Positions 11,165 through 24,255 are shown, counted from the first letter of the stretch. The stretch is DNA of 64,000 nucleotides from Chionoecetes opilio (GCA_016584305.1 JACEEZ010007147.1:1-64000), one strand, 5' to 3'. Numbers and translations are program-made. The notes: a model not told the origin generated them from the sequence alone.

Positions 11165-12769
11165 TCACAAGGAAAAATTGTAATGTATCACACTAACAAA
11201 AGTTTCAGCATTGCTACAATTGTTCCATACTTTTGTCACTTCTGGGTAGTTAGTCTTGTCCTCATTTTTTTGTATGGTATTGCAGCCAACATGCGGAAAG
11301 TAGTGCAACATACATTTTGGTGCACTTTGGTTTGCATTTTTCTTACACACTCCACACCTGCCGCTCTCTCACACATCACAACTATTATGTCCAATCCTAT
11401 CATACCGCATAGTTCAGGAAGTTTGTTGTACACATTTTCCAGGCCTTTTCAGATGGTTTCAGGAGAAGTTTCACGACATCTCTCATAAAGTCTAACTCAG
11501 AGACTTTATGATCTCTTCTATAAAAAAGCCATTCCATTATAATTGATGTATTTCAAATAAACTCTGAATAGAGGATAATACCACACACGCTTACGGAAAG
11601 ACACTGTACTTGCCTCGAAATTGATCAAATAAATCCACTCCTCCCATTCCATTATTATATTGCTGAATTATTACTGGTTGTGGAATGGTTACTACCTCTT
11701 TCTTTTGTTTTGACCACCTAGTGCATTTACTCATAGCTAATGAAGTTCTGTCGGTCTTGTTGGTTGCGACTCTGACGTCACTGTTATCATTCCAGTGACA
11801 AATAGCTAATGTTTCTTCTTTTGTTTTGAATATTTCTGAAGTTCCTCTTTCTTTTTTCTTCATGTCAGTTAGAGGCACATCTCTTACTTTATCTTTGCGT
11901 ATGGTACCTGTAAGATTTATATTTGTTTCCCTAAATGACTGAAGGAGAGGTAGAGTGGTGAAAAAACTATCTATATATCCATTACTCTCTGGAGGAACTA
12001 TGCCTCTTGTCAAAGTCTGAACAACTGATTCTCCGATTGTAAGGTCTTTTTCATACCCAGAATCCCTACCTTCATACAATTTGAAGGAGACAAGAAAACC
12101 CTCAGCTGAACACAAACACCAGAATTTGAACCGAAATCTCACAGGCTTTCCTTTTATAAACTGTTTGAAGCCATGATGCCCATAATATGGTTCCATTGCT
12201 TCATCAACAGCCCATGTCATAGGAAGTGGTTGAGCTAAGTCCAAAAATAATTTGTTAAAATGATCAAATAAAGGCCTTATCTTATATATTTTGTCACCTG
12301 CAGGCATCTTTGAATTATCTGCAAAATGTAAGCTTCTAACAATTTCCTCAAATCTGTTTACTGACATTCCACACTGAATAACAGCAAGATTTCTAGTATC
12401 AGCACATCTTGACCAGAACAAGCGACGGTTAGGGACTTTATTATAGCCTGATAAAAGAAATATGCCCAGCACTTGGTATAATTCATTGATGGTAGCATGG
12501 AGCTGTTTACCAAATTTTACTTGGTGATACCTGTTTCTTTCATCTTTTATGAGTTCCATTATCTCATCATTCCAAAATCTAGTAAATATGTCATAAGGAG
12601 TTAAACCTTCATCTGCCCACCTATCCAAAATTACGGGAATGTGCTGACTACTATGATCTAACTTTCTTCTCTCAACGTAGGTATTTGATTCAGGAGAACT
12701 GCATTTTTTCCATTCATATTTAGGTTTTGCCTTTTTCTGCTTCTTCCTCGATGGTTCCATAACTGTCAT
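11165..12769 (-). pseudogene. piggyBac-type transposase, one late frameshift
   Basis: This is the DDE/DDD transposase expected to cut and rejoin DNA at TTAA. An open frame of 392 residues runs from the ATG at 12769 to 11591. It opens with a Lys-rich stretch (residues 8-22) and contains the piggyBac core: Asp189 in TWAVDEAMEPYYG, Asp267 in GYIDSFFTTLPLL and Asp379 in GMGGVDLFDQF. The three positions match the known catalytic aspartates. A frameshift after QFRGKYSV ends the frame early. The rest can be followed in other frames to about 11165, including a Cys/His-rich tail (VCKKNANQSAPKCMLHYF) typical of the family's C-terminal zinc-binding domain. The frame is open upstream to about 12865 without another ATG. 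It is one lesion away from an intact protein as read here; a base-calling error would make it full length. Confidence 0.9.
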
Positions 12770-13734
12770 AGTTTTCTCCTGCGATGAAATCTGTAATGCA
12801 TCCTCTTCCTGGAAATTTACTGTAGTTGACCAGGATGTACTGGGTTTACACAGAATTTCTTTTTGTTAGTTCATGGGGGGTGCCTTAGCTAGAAACCGGG
12901 GGGCCAAGTATTTTCACATTTTTTTCCTAATCAACAACCTATTTGGTTTACTTCTGATTCATCCCCATAAAGGGTGGTTCAAGCGCTATATCGATGCCGA
13001 GCCTCATCATCGCGGGTATGGAAATAGGTAGGGAAAGGCCTCTTCAAAATTCATGAAATCCCCGAAAAATATTTGGGTAATTTTCGCATGATAATAATCA
13101 ACATTGAATTCCTTTATATTTGGTACACTTAACAAAATCTATCAATCATTAATGACAGAAACTAGGAAAAAAATACAACTAGGCTGTGTACATGTAATGT
13201 GTGAAATTATGCCAATAACAGTTGATAAATCATTTCAACGGTGACAGTGGCAACAACACCGGGCTCCATGATGTTCCTTCAGAAGATCATCGATGTTTGA
13301 CCTCGCCTATTATACACAAAATGAAACTTTACTATAATATGATGACTGCCGGTTATTCCTTAGACATTCTCTTCTAATTTATGACACCTATCAATAAAAC
13401 TATATCTATATAAACTAAGTTATATATATTAGCTCACCTTTTTCTAGACATTTTGAAGCAACTTCAGTTTTTGTGGTAAGAGATGCTGGAATATTCCTCT
13501 TCGTGGAAAGAACTGGAGAAAAATGACCTGCACATTTGAAAACAGAACGTTCTCTCAAGATATTGAAACAAAGAAAAAGTAAATTAGATGACACACTTAG
13601 AATTATGGAGCATTTGAAATATACTATTTATATGTTCCTTTAAAGGAACATTATGCGCTCGTGGGTTAAAAGATATATCGAATATATGCATTGGGTTTTT
13701 TTTTTGTGCAGATGTAATATACGTAATATAATCT

Positions 13735-14300
13735 ATGGTCATCTACCTACCTCTCTTCATGGGGAGAAGTGGCGCTCGGGGAGTCCATCCGGCCCAAGGG
13801 AGATTGTGGTGGTCCAGGAAGGGGAGCAGTGCCATCGTGACGTCCATCTCTTCCAAGGACGATTGTGTGGACAGAGGAGGGGGAGATCGAAATTCTTTGC
13901 GAATTTATCCATTCTTACACCCTCCTTTCCACCATACCTCTATAATCTCCCTTGAGACCGTACAAACTCTCTTATCTTTACAGGATTTTTCGTAAGGTAG
14001 CAGATCAGACCGTGGCCAGGCTGTGGCTGCCAGCCTGTGCAATCAACAAATTCCTTGATGGCTCCTGCTTCTCCCCCCTCAGTCGGACCACCAGGACTGC
14101 TAGTGTACGTGCAGCTCACTCCGTCGGGTCAGCCCCAGCCCTCAAGAATGATTTTCATTATTTTATTCACGACTCCCGTTCTATGCAGTTACCATACCCC
14201 TATTCTGGAGTTCCCTTGAAGGGGAAAACCAGACAGTGTTCTCGGTCGCAGCGATTATAGCGTTTCTTTACACCCCACAAAATTCTTTATCACTTCCAGT
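13735..14300 (-). pseudogene. Left-arm copy of the tyrosine-recombinase-like exon
   Basis: Reverse complement of the exon at 57868-58432 in the right arm. Conserved pieces include SFLRAGADPTE, RGEKQEPSRNLLIAQAGSHS, KSCKDKRV and the Ser/Pro-rich tail ending SPHEER before a GTAGGT donor. Several one-base indels break the frame, so this copy is a pseudogene as read. A 4.3-kb insertion starts near its 5' end (14311). A piggyBac element adjoins its 3' side. See the right-arm gene for the functional discussion. Confidence 0.6.
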
Positions 14301-14311
14301 TCTTGTTGGGT

Positions 14312-15305
14312 GAACGCCACGAGCTGGTCCTGAATACAAAGTATGATGAATATTTCAGAAGAATATAAAGTCCATGACCAGGATAATAATATGAAAGCAT
14401 GTTTAATAGAAAAAAGAAAATTCTTACCCTGCTGCCATTGTTTTGTGTTTTTTTATCAACACAAGCCCCTAAGTCAGCTATCCGTCGGTAATGACCCGCC
14501 GGGCATTTTTTGATCGCACAAGTAACCGAGTCAGTCCTTTGATCGTCTGAGGCTCGTGACAAAATGTACGGTGATGATGGCATCCGTACAATGGATCGGC
14601 CGATTACCAGTCGATCAAAGGAAGCGTCCTCATTACTTCTGTGGGCCCCGGACGGATTCTATGATGGTTTCATGAAGTCTGAGATACGAACTTTTCTATG
14701 TTCTCTTTCTCCAACGCTTCGGTGGGTCATATCTTGCGTTACCGTGGTCTTCATCCATGGTGGCCCGTGCTGTAATACAAATAGACAATGCTCTTAAAGT
14801 ACAAAGCGGTATGTGAAATTATAAGTCGTAGTGGACTAAAATTCATGTTCGAACAAAATAATTACTTTACTTACCCTTGCCAACCCTAACACGCCAGTCT
14901 CATAGTCTTCAGTCCTTCATCAGAAACGTTGAACTATGTCTTTATTAAAATATTAAATAATCTATGAATTTATTTATTGAGTCTAGTTACTTTCTCTTCG
15001 TTTGTGGACAGCTAAGGCCCTGGCGAGGAACTCTGATGGGCTTCGACGCCACCTCCAACATAGCCCCGCTGACAGCACTATAGGCGTTGGGCTGCAATAT
15101 GTTGTATAAGTGTGCTGAGGCGTTTACGTCGCGGTTGTTGTCTTTATTGTCATATGCTTGTAGTGTGGGATAGCCAGTCCCCGACAAAGTAACGAGAAAC
15201 TTGTTATGTCGTCCGTCGGGACGAGGCGAGAACCGTTTCCCCCCTCTGATTTATTACTTTCTGTCTACTTGTATGATGTTGACGTATGTTTTGGGAACGG
15301 GTTGT
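14312..15305. other. Part of the left-arm insertion, no recognised gene
   Basis: Minus-strand frames at about 14987-15187 and 14290-14583 have no recognised domain. No RNA gene was seen. Confidence 0.45.
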
Positions 15306-15307
15306 AC

Positions 15308-15640
15308 ACGGGGAAGAAAATTAATATATATTTAAATAAGTATATATATTTATATGGTATAGATATATTATATATATATAAATATATATATAGATAGATA
15401 TACATAAATATATATATATAGATATATACAGATTACCAGATATACATATATATATATATATACATATATATAGATACATAGATATATGATGATATAGATA
15501 TAGAATATATAGATATATATGAGATATATATATATGATATATATGATAGCTATTATATATATATTATATATATATATATATATGTTTATATATAATAATA
15601 TTATAATAGATATAGATATAATAGAGATATTATAATAATT
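15308..15640. repeat. TA/GATA microsatellite
   Basis: A tract dominated by TATATA and GATATA. Ile/Tyr-rich frames across it are artefacts. Confidence 0.9.
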
Positions 15641-17150
15641 GTTTATATATGATACAATTTTTACATATGATTTATTATGATAATTAAAAAAAGAGGTATG
15701 CTTACAACGGCGTCCGGGGAATAAGTTATGAACTTTTTTCAAATGAATGTTTAATTCTCTAAACTATAACTTTGTCGCAGATGCTGCGCGGTAACTAGTT
15801 TCTTCCTTATATTTCGTCTGGGAGAGGCCCAGGGGGAGGGGTTGGTGTCAGCTGCTTTGACAAGAGTCATACATTTGCAGCTCCTCCTTTTTGATTGTAT
15901 GGCTTGGAAACAAGATGACGTGTCAAATTCCTTGCACGGCGGTGTAGCCCTGCCACGGGGACATAGCTTGCTTCAATTGCATAAACAAAAACTATTTATA
16001 ATGCATAAAAATGTCATCATGAAAACAATCATGCAGAATTTAAAATGTAATGTTAATTAATATAAAACATAATACATATAAGATTGTCATGTACTAAACC
16101 AGTAAAGAAGTTCTCTCCATACAGGGACGTTGCCCTCTCTGCAGTGGGCCATTTCTCGTCATATTGCTGGACTCAAAGCTCTTTCTCTTTTTTTTCTTGC
16201 AACTAAGCTCTCAAATATGCCTATTATACTTTTCTCGCACCTCTTGCGGAAGTTGGATTTTCATATCAGCAGTTTCTGCTCAGTGCCACACCGTGGCGGC
16301 TGGGCTCTTGTCTTTTTTTTGTAAAGACGCATGGATGATGTGTTTTTTTGTTTTCATGCATTTGATTCATCTACAAGGACAAATTACAGATATGTTAAAT
16401 TAAGCAAATACTGTTAATGTTCTGTGCTTACCCTGCATGTTGAATAAACAAAAAATTAGCACAATATAGAGAGCGAAGAAGAAGAAAAAAAAGCAATATC
16501 AAACAATACTTTATAAAGCTTACATACCAGTGTAATGTTCAGCCTCGATCATCAAAGGCGAGCTGCGCGATTACTGTTTGCAGGGTTATAGTCCTCTTCC
16601 TCCCCGCTCGCTCATGCGGTTCTTCGTCTTTGTCCTCCTATTCCTCTTCCTCCCTCGTGCTGTTGTTCCTCCTGCTTGTTCATCGTCTTTCTCCTCCTCG
16701 TCCTCTTCTCCCGAGTTTGACACTCGCACATATGTTGGGTCCCCGAAGGATTCCTTGAAAATGAAGCTAGTTGTAAATTTCATAATAGTTCAAAATTACA
16801 TTAAATAAGAGCTTTCAACGACTCAAGAGTCTACACTGGATAAGCCATGCTGGGTTCATCCTCACCGCGTCTCCGTCTGTACCTGTGCCCTTGATCTTGC
16901 CTTCCTTGGCAGCACCGGAGGGTACTCTTCAGGACTTGATCTTGAGGCATATTTAAAGCCTCTCAAAAAATTGTCTTCCTCAATCAGTGACAGCTGTCTC
17001 AGCGCCATGGCCTGATCGCCCTTATTGTTTCAGCTTGGCCTTGGGACGGTCCTTGCTGTATGTTCAGCTTGAAGACATCATCTTTCCACCTGTGATGAGC
17101 TTCCTACTGCCAAAACCCAGATGTGGGTTGCTTCAGGGCTTGTGGGTGAA
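15641..17150. other. Left-arm insertion interior, unassigned frames
   Basis: No known domain. A minus frame at 16586-16783 has an acidic run (EEDEEEKDDEQ) followed by a basic run (RGRKRNRRTKTK). The stretch at 16130-16330 is also open on the minus strand. These could be exons of the transposase gene whose 3' end lies at 18.1 kb, but order and splice sites do not support that clearly. Confidence 0.35.
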
Positions 17151-17154
17151 TAAC

Positions 17155-17214
17155 CACCACACACCACACACACACACACACACACAACACACACACACAC
17201 AACACACACACACA

Positions 17215-17247
<33 letters not shown>

Positions 17248-17256
17248 CACATAAAA
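17155..17256. repeat. CA microsatellite
   Basis: A CACACA run of about 95 bases with a few deletions. A second shorter CA run lies at 17557-17600, followed by an ACTACT run. Confidence 0.95.
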
Positions 17257-17649
17257 CCTAATATTGTTATTGATGCAGAACTTAATAATGGTAGCTATCA
17301 GGAAGTCTCTCGTCAACGACCTGTTACTGATAACACGCTGCTATAATCCACGAGGACTCTTGCCAAACGACCAACTGGAAGATTAATCACTCCGATGATA
17401 CACAAGACTGACTGACTGTTAAGCCATATGGAGTACCTATATTTATAAGCATAAATAGCCGGAAACCGGAAGCCGTAAGGGAAGGAGCTACGGGTTTAGA
17501 CCTGTATGCTTTCTGTATGTTTCATGTCAGAGTACAAGTATGTCTCCTGTGAGTGTACACACACAACACACACACACCACACACACACACACAACACATA
17601 CTACTACTACTACTACAACTACTACTTACTATGATTAATATTACTTACC

Positions 17650-17765
17650 AACAGCGCGATGGTTAGGTTGATAACGTGACGGACTGCTATTCTATGGGTA
17701 GGCGGTTCGAAACCCCTCGTTCTCCTGGAATTTTTTCACTTTACTTGCAAATTCGAGCGATTACT
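17650..17765 (+). repeat. tRNA-like SINE head
   Basis: The stretch GCGCGATGGTTAGG...GGTTCGAAACCC has the size and the B-box-like GGTTCGAA of a tRNA-derived RNA polymerase III promoter, with a plausible A-box about 45 bases upstream. No clean cloverleaf with a matched acceptor stem was found, so it is more likely a SINE head than a tRNA gene. The tail and target duplication were not identified. Confidence 0.45.
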
Positions 17766-18049
17766 GTCCCCCTTGTAGCAAAGGGGGACGGGGGTGTGTG
17801 AGGCACTTTGATTGGCAAAGATCGGTACTACTGAGCTCAAGCTTCGCACTCAGAGGGTTAAAACTGGCGATCGCGAGCCAGCTCGCGTGGACAAGACCGT
17901 GGGTGAAAGTGTAACTAATATATACTACTACTTCTTTCTGCTACATTTTGCTATCTACTACTACAATTTTCAGTGATATTACTATTATTATTAGTTTAGC
18001 GAAGCATCCCGCTTTAAAGCCGCGTCAAACGGCTGTGAAATTTGGTGTA

Positions 18050-18650
18050 GTTACATTTTGCATTTACGTGATATTACGTGGCAATTGCATTTTTAAAAAA
18101 CATTAGGCATTTCTAACATCTTCGATGACAGCTGCGAACGGTGGGGGTGCATGATGATACCGCCCTTGCTAAAGATGCGCTCCACTGGAGCGCTCGTTGC
18201 TGGGACGTGACGGGCACCTTTCATAGGAAGAATGAAGACAAGTGGACAGCGCTCTTGAGAAGCCAAGCCCAAAAGGAGAGAGGATCGGCGTGGCGCAGAC
18301 TTGCACTCTGTCTTTAAGTACCGGTTAAACAGAGCCCGCGTGCTCTCCTTCTCCGCGTTATTCGAACGCTTTTCTTAATTGTCCGGTACTGGCTAGGCCG
18401 ACGAGGCATCTCCGACGTATAGTGGCTCGTCCATTCGCATCTTCCTATTAGGGGCTATATTCAAGAACTTGTTCCACAGTTGCATCGCGGCGCCCACCCC
18501 CCCAGTATACAAGAATCAAAAGAGGTAACACAACGGTGGAGATTTGAATGTCCGATGATTCGCACCATGCAGAATCCCCACCTTCATCTCGCCTGTGCAC
18601 TGATTCCATCCTATTTCTTCCCAGACCATTACAGGCAGTTTTCAAACACA
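18050..18650 (-). pseudogene. hAT-family transposase, C-terminal fragment
   Basis: On the minus strand 18134-18212 reads PATSAPVERIFSKGGIIMHP, the hallmark of the hAT C-terminal dimerisation region (P-x-S-x-P-x-E-R-x-F-S). Upstream sequence up to about 18650 has hAT-like composition but is broken by stops and shifts. The N-terminal BED finger and most of the RNase H-like core are absent because homology to the duplicated arm resumes at 18650. Non-functional. Confidence 0.7.
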
Positions 18651-20820
18651 ACCGAGAGTACATGCATACCTTGGATGCACACGCTGCTAATAAAGGTAAA
18701 ATTAAGTGCAGGAGGCATCATATTACTGTGAGAAGTGGTGAACGAAGCGAGAGCGCGTGGTGGTGGTGGTTGGTTCCGCCATATTGATTTGGCGGCTAGG
18801 CCACATGTTCTTGGGAGGGGCATTGTACGTACACCCGTCCCACAGGGATGTATGTACATTCCCGTCCAAGCCACTCAGGCCCAATTGTTCTTCCTCAATG
18901 CCTCAGATAAGTGGCGGAAACACTAACCAAGCCATTATTTTAATGGCAGAAATGATAAATTAGGTAGTAAAAGGAATAGATAGGGGTAAAAAACAGTCAA
19001 AATACGATTAACCTTTGGACTCGTCTTGTGTGTACGACTTCTTTTGCCCCACGCCAAGCTTGTGTTGGTACGACGTCCAAATATCAACCGAGCGGGCATT
19101 TCTTGTAGATGCCACAGGGAGGTACGACGGTGGAGAATCTCCACCGGCCGGGGATTTGACCGAGCATTTCTTGAATATAGACTAGATGTCCCTGTGCTCC
19201 ATGCCGTCTATTGCTCTTCTTCCTCATATGTGAATCCAATGAGTATCCTCACTGTCGTGTCCGAGGTCCGATGTCACTGCCAGCCCCCCCCCCCCCCCCC
19301 CCCCCAGAGTTTGCCAGGGTTCCTGCCAATTGTTGTATTTCTTGCCAGAAAATTACTCAACAAATTTTGAAATTGTCCAGAAAGATTCGTCAATTGAATT
19401 TCATTTTTTATGATGAAATTGAAAATGCCAAAAAAGTAAAATGTGAATGCCAAAAATATATTTATGGTTAGTGGCACACTGGAACCTTGCTGCAGATGTG
19501 CCGAGAACGACTAACGAAGCTCTGGTAGATGGGGGGTAAGGGTAACGTAACGGAGGAATATATTACAAAATTTGGTATGTGAACAACAGAAACATCTAGG
19601 TCAAATATTCTGATTTCATTGCTTCGTGTCATGAAGAAACAAAAACATAGGGAAAATAGCAATTTATGTGGTTAACGTTTCAAGCCATCTAGCTAAACCT
19701 GTGGTGTACGTGTATCAAGGGTCGGGATTGCATAGGCCTTACACATCTATGAAATACACGGAGTGAACAAGAGACTGCAAACATTGCTGTGGGCAAACGG
19801 AGATTATCACTGCTGAGAATGCCCACGTCATGCATGTTCTCTCGGACTCGCACCGCAACTCGTATCAGTGCTAGCAGGGCTCAAGCTCATGCATCATCAC
19901 CGTAGAGTAGTCAGGCAGTAACTATAGGGACAGTAAACGCGGTGTGGTGCACCGTGAGTCGAAGCAGACAGCCAGATTTTTCTCCGTGTATGATAATCAA
20001 TTCGACCGTTCCCTACGCCGCGATGCACTTTTTAAGGACCAGTCTCGACCTGGTTTCGAGCCAAACTTCCGCGAACAGAAGTTCGAGACAAGATCAAGAC
20101 CAAGACCACATCAAAACAAGACCAGGACTACATCAAAATGGTCTCGAAGACCAAGACCAGTTTCGATATTACAACAACTGGTACGGCATCCTTGTTGACA
20201 TTTTGGAGCAGCGACGTCACGCAAGACTGTACGGAAAAATTCCACATTTCAGTTGTAATAAAGAAAAATTACCAAGCTTGGGTGGTAAAGAGATGCGTAG
20301 CATCTCTATGTGATATGTTTAGGAAAATAAGTGATGTATATAGGGAATATAGCTGTATAATTTTGGCATAGTAATAGTTAATATGTGTATGTAGGTGAGA
20401 GGAGAAAAATAAAGATGAGAGAAGGAAATAAAGTGTTGGTAGGATAAAGAAATAAGTTTTTTAACTCTATATATACAAGACCACGTGTAGGATATGATAC
20501 AGCGTGTAATTAGGCTTTTTTAAAAAGTATGCTTTAATATATAGTTAAGGTTTGAGTTGGTGATGAGAAGTTATGACGGAAAATGTTGGATAAAAACTGA
20601 AAAATTTAATAGGTGCTGTGTTTTTACTATGGAAACGGGAATAATATGATATGAGTGTTATTATTACTTGATGTAGGAATTCAAGCAAGTTATTAATGGG
20701 TTTATGAAGGGAATGGGAGAGGAAGGACATGTTTATAGATGCCAGTTAGAAGCAGAGTAGCTAAGATACAAGAATAAAATCTTAGCTATACTCTGGTAGG
20801 AAGATGGTCGTTAGCCGAAA
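18651..20820. other. Left arm, non-coding as read
   Basis: Matches the right arm in inverted order. It contains a pure C run (about 19284-19305) absent from the other arm, and a cluster of GACCAAGACC/GGTCTCGAAG words at 20080-20170. None of its short frames is conserved intact between the two arms, so no gene is called. Confidence 0.5.
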
Positions 20821-20932
20821 AGCCGTGTGACAACACGCGCACCTTTTGCCACCAGTACGGGCTGTTTTGGTAGCAATAAAACCAAAAGATGCCGGGGAAA
20901 ATATTGCTCGGGTGACACGGCTTACAGTGGCA
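20818..20932. mobile_element. Short TIR element shared by both arms (left copy)
   Basis: About 110 bases bounded by GCCGTGTGACAACACGCGC and its near complement GCTCGGGTGACACGGC. The right-arm copy is at 54358-54465, so it was in place before the duplication. It resembles a mini-MITE; its superfamily is unknown. Confidence 0.55.
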
Positions 20933-21640
20933 GCGGATTCCTTGCCCGTAATCTTCCAGGTTGGGAAGCCCACTCGGTAAGAAACCTAGGTAAAAATATA
21001 ATTACCGATATTAGTAACACAATATGCTCGTCACTACAGGCAACACCACAGTAACATCTAACAATAACTGACTAACACTAATAATGAAATACAAATGATG
21101 GTTACCGGCAGCAAATTAGTACAAATCGTTCACGGCAACTCAGAAGCGTGCGGAAGTCACCAAGGGTTTAGGCTTTTTTCAGTTTTTTTGGAAATAAAAT
21201 ATGTGTTCATAAATATGTCTGGTGGACACATCAAAGAGCCTAAGTTCCAGTCATATGACTCGTTTATGGTAAAAGGTCATGAAAGAGGAATTACAGGTGA
21301 ATTCCTGGAATTACCCTATAAACAAGCATCTGCATTTCTTAAAACGCTCCTGATCTAGCTAGGTTTTCTAAGTCTCTTAAGCAATGCGTTCCGCCAACGA
21401 AATCTCCTTAACGTACCGATGAAAGTAAGCTAATCATTCCTGGTTCTTCTGGTGCAGTCATATGCAGCGCAAGCATGCATGATGTGGTAAAATGTAGATG
21501 TCTGTGGTGGACGCGCGTATCTTCGAAGAGCAGTGTTTGGGTCCACTGTCCGACTGCTGTATGTCTTTGAGAAAGGGGCGGAGCCAGAGATAAACGTCAC
21601 TTACCTGAAGTGAACGTCATGGCCTTCATTATATAGCTCC
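20933..21640. other. Left arm flank of the LINE insertion
   Basis: Matches 53660-54350 inverted. A plus frame at 21095-21358 (87 residues) is not preserved as an intact frame in the other arm and no family was recognised. This stretch also contains the left THAP-like exon, annotated separately. Confidence 0.45.
21417..21480 (-). pseudogene. THAP-like first exon, left-arm copy
   Basis: The minus strand from the ATG at 21480 reads MHACAAYDCTRRTRND, with the Cys-x4-Cys spacing of a THAP zinc finger start. A one-base insertion then creates a stop. The GTACGTTAAG donor is kept at the same place as in the right-arm copy (53811-53875). Confidence 0.5.
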
Positions 21641-21649
21641 ATGTGTTAA

Positions 21650-24175
21650 AAATAAAGATGAGAGAAAGGCTGAGAGAAGGCTGTGAGAGTGGCTTACGAG
21701 GTTGGTGTTGGTCCCCAGGCGCCGGTACCAGAAACACCAAACAGTTTCGGCTTCTGAACTCTGCAAGGTTCCAGGAGGTTGAGGAATTGCGGTTCTTGGT
21801 TATCCAAGAGACCCAGAGCTGCACCGCTGGACATGGTATAGTAATGCCGGAGGGGGTAGACTAAGAGATCGACCACCTCCTCGTTAGTACCTCGTTGGAG
21901 GATCCTCCAGAAACTGCAGGGGTCTTACGGAGTGCTGGAGATCTTTGGAACATATACAGACTTGTTGTTGCTACCTTGATGCTTCATGTCAAGTCCAGGA
22001 AGAATCTCAGAGGTTCTGTGTTTCATCTTGCAGAAAAATGAGGACTTGACATGTGCTCATGAGTATGCGGTGGCAGTCTCAAATCGGTTTGAGGTGTCGG
22101 TGCTCTCGGGGATTCCTGTATAATGTGGATACCTTCAAACGTGAAACTCTACAGGCTGCCAAGGAGTGTATTGGGGAGAGCCCGAGGTTCAAGGCGTGGT
22201 TTTTGTATCGACGGAGACCGATTGGAGAAAATCGAGGGAGAGTCGCGCTGCCAGGCTGGCTGGGGAACCGGGACAGCACAGGGCTCTGTCCACGCGGACT
22301 AGAACCCTCCTGAGGAGAGGACAAGGAGAGGTATGTCAGGAGTCTCGCTGAGGATGTCGAGGGTCATTTGAACGATAATGACCTCCGACCCGCTACCGAG
22401 CCCTGAAGAAGCTTCGTTCCAAGACCTCCTTCTCGGGCGAGTTGCCTATTTCGAACAGCAGGATGGGAGCCTGGTGTCGGACATGGATGGGCAGATGGCT
22501 CGTTGGCTGGGTACTTTGGGCAGTTGTTCACGGTGACCCTCCAAATGAGCAGTTTACACCACTGGGTTACAGGCGGTGGATGCCGATACTCCCATGGACG
22601 AAACACAGCACCCTCTCTTGACGGAAGTCAGAGAGGCCTGTAGCAAAGTGAAGGGTGGGAAAGGCAGCTGGTGTTTGTAATATATAGTGCGGAGCTCCTC
22701 AAAGCTGGGGGTTGACGGCCATGATCCGCGGGTTGCATGCTTGTCCTGACGCCGTTGGCAATCAGGTTACCATTCCTCCTGACGGAAAAGGGGTGCTGGT
22801 CGTCCCTATCTGGAAAGGAAAAATGGACCGTCAGGACTGCAACAAGTACCGCGGTATTTACCACTGCTCAGCGTACCAGGCAAGGATGCTTGCTATCTAT
22901 GCTGACACGAATTCCCAGTCATCGGTGAAGCAATCAGAGACCTCAGCAGGTCTGGGTTTCAAGCTGGTAAGAAACTAACAACGGACGTTATACATAGCGC
23001 TTCGTGTCCTGGTGGAACGGCTGGAACGTGAGTTTCGACAGGGGATGCTTGCAAGCCTATGTTGATCCAAGAAGGCGGTTTGACTCAGTGCATCGTGAGT
23101 CACTTCTGGGATCTCTGCGACTTCGAGGGATTCCTGCAAGGACTATTGGTTTGATAAACGGTCTGATTTCTGGGACTGAGAGTGGGCTGTGAATGTGTGG
23201 GGCAGGTGTATCCAGATTCATTTCCTGTGAATACAGGAGTGATGCAGGGGTGCGTCCGTTGCCCCATCACTTTTTCAAACAGGCTTGATGGACTGGGTAT
23301 TGGACAAGGTTGTAGGATCAAAGTGATGTGGAGCATCCGTCGGCAACACCAAGATCACTGATCTTGTTTGTGCCGATGATGCTAGTAATCTTTGGAGATC
23401 GCTGGAGGTCTGGTATGCTCTCGAGGCGCTGCACGAGGAGGCAAAGCCTTTGGGACTTGAGGTCTCCTGGTCAAGACCAAGGTCCAGGTATGTGGAGACT
23501 TACTAGATGAAGCAAGACAGTGTTCATGCGGTTGTGGCGAGGACCTGAGGGATCTTGGAAGTTTTACATACCTTGGTAGCGCAGGTCCATAATGACGGCG
23601 GGTCCACGCCAGAAGTCTTGCGACGGATTGGCATATAGCCACGGTGTTATGACTCGCCAGCGGAATTATTTGGCGTTGTCGGTACCTTGTGACAGGAGGG
23701 ACAAAGATCCGGATCTTCAAGTCGCTGTGATCCCTTGTTTACTCTATGGTGTGAGACATGGACACTAAATAGTGACTTGAAGAGGACGAATCAATGTTTG
23801 GTAATACAGTGTCTTCGCAGAATCATGGGGTATCGCTGGGATGATTACGTGTCAAAATCAAGCGATTGCACCGTGAGACGACTCGGAGGCCTATTACCTG
23901 CATAGTCCGTCAAGCGCCACTTCGGCTATATGGGCATGTGGCACGCTAACTGGAAACCGATCCTTCCCATCGGGGTTGTACTGTAAGAGACAATCGGCGT
24001 GGAGGAGGCCAAGGGGGCGCCACAAGGCTCGTGGCTGGGGCAAGTTGATGTTGCTTGTCGAGAGCTGCTTGGGTAGGGAAAGGGAGCCTGCATGGGACTC
24101 GCGTCGTGGTGACCCCGGAGTGGCGTCGTAGGGGGGGAGGAGACGCGCCCCCCGCGTTTATGCCCAAAGGATTGA
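21650..24175 (+). mobile_element. 5'-truncated non-LTR retrotransposon (LINE) insertion
   Basis: This segment is absent from the right arm, where the flanks join as CCATGGTGTTAAGTAAC. The flanks here (ATGTGTTAA left, ATGGGGTTAA right) form an imperfect 9-10-base target duplication. It carries reverse transcriptase sequence on the plus strand but no endonuclease domain, consistent with 5' truncation during insertion. No poly(A) tail is seen; the 3' end is AAAGGATTGATGG. Confidence 0.8.
21900..24165 (+). pseudogene. LINE reverse transcriptase ORF, decayed
   Basis: Shifting plus frames give a connected reverse-transcriptase polyprotein. The pre-RT linker covers about 21950-22700. The palm A motif AYVDPRRRFDSVHRESL lies at 23056-23106 and the GCVL-like block follows at 23240-23270. 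The catalytic VCADDA (F/V-x-D-D motif) is at 23365-23382, followed by KPLGLEVSW, FKSL and RLHRET...RLYGHVAR in the C-terminal region. At least ten frameshifts or stops break it, so it is not functional as read. The endonuclease is missing. The lineage is one very common in crustacean genomes, but the clade is not assigned here. Confidence 0.85.
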
Positions 24176-24255
24176 TGGGGTTAAGTAACAGGAACTAACA
24201 CGTGTAGGTAGGTCTAACGACTCTAGTACATTCCTATTTTATTATGTTCTTATTC
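24176..24255 (+). repeat. CR1-type 3' tail remnant, left arm
   Basis: Reads ACAGGAACTAACACGTGTAGG...TTATGTTCTTATTC, matching the 3' end of the CR1 fragment at 62545-62617 (ACAGGAACTACCACGTGTAGG...TTATGTTCTTATG). The inverted copy in the right arm is at 53580-53648, so this insertion predates the duplication. Confidence 0.65.

Larger units (their letters stand above)
14311..18650. mobile_element. 4.3-kb insertion unique to the left arm
   Basis: The right arm runs straight through CTTGCAGTTCTGTTGAGAG (about 57855-57875, reverse strand), while the left arm is split at this point. The block holds the C-terminal part of a hAT transposase near its right edge, several microsatellites and a tRNA-like SINE. 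Terminal repeats could not be defined. It may be a nested composite rather than a single transposon. Confidence 0.6.

Noticed and set aside
15368..15742. Ile/Tyr-rich minus frame of 124 residues
   Set aside because: Artefact of the TA/GATA repeat.
17104..17316. Cys/Val-rich minus frame
   Set aside because: Artefact of the CA microsatellite.
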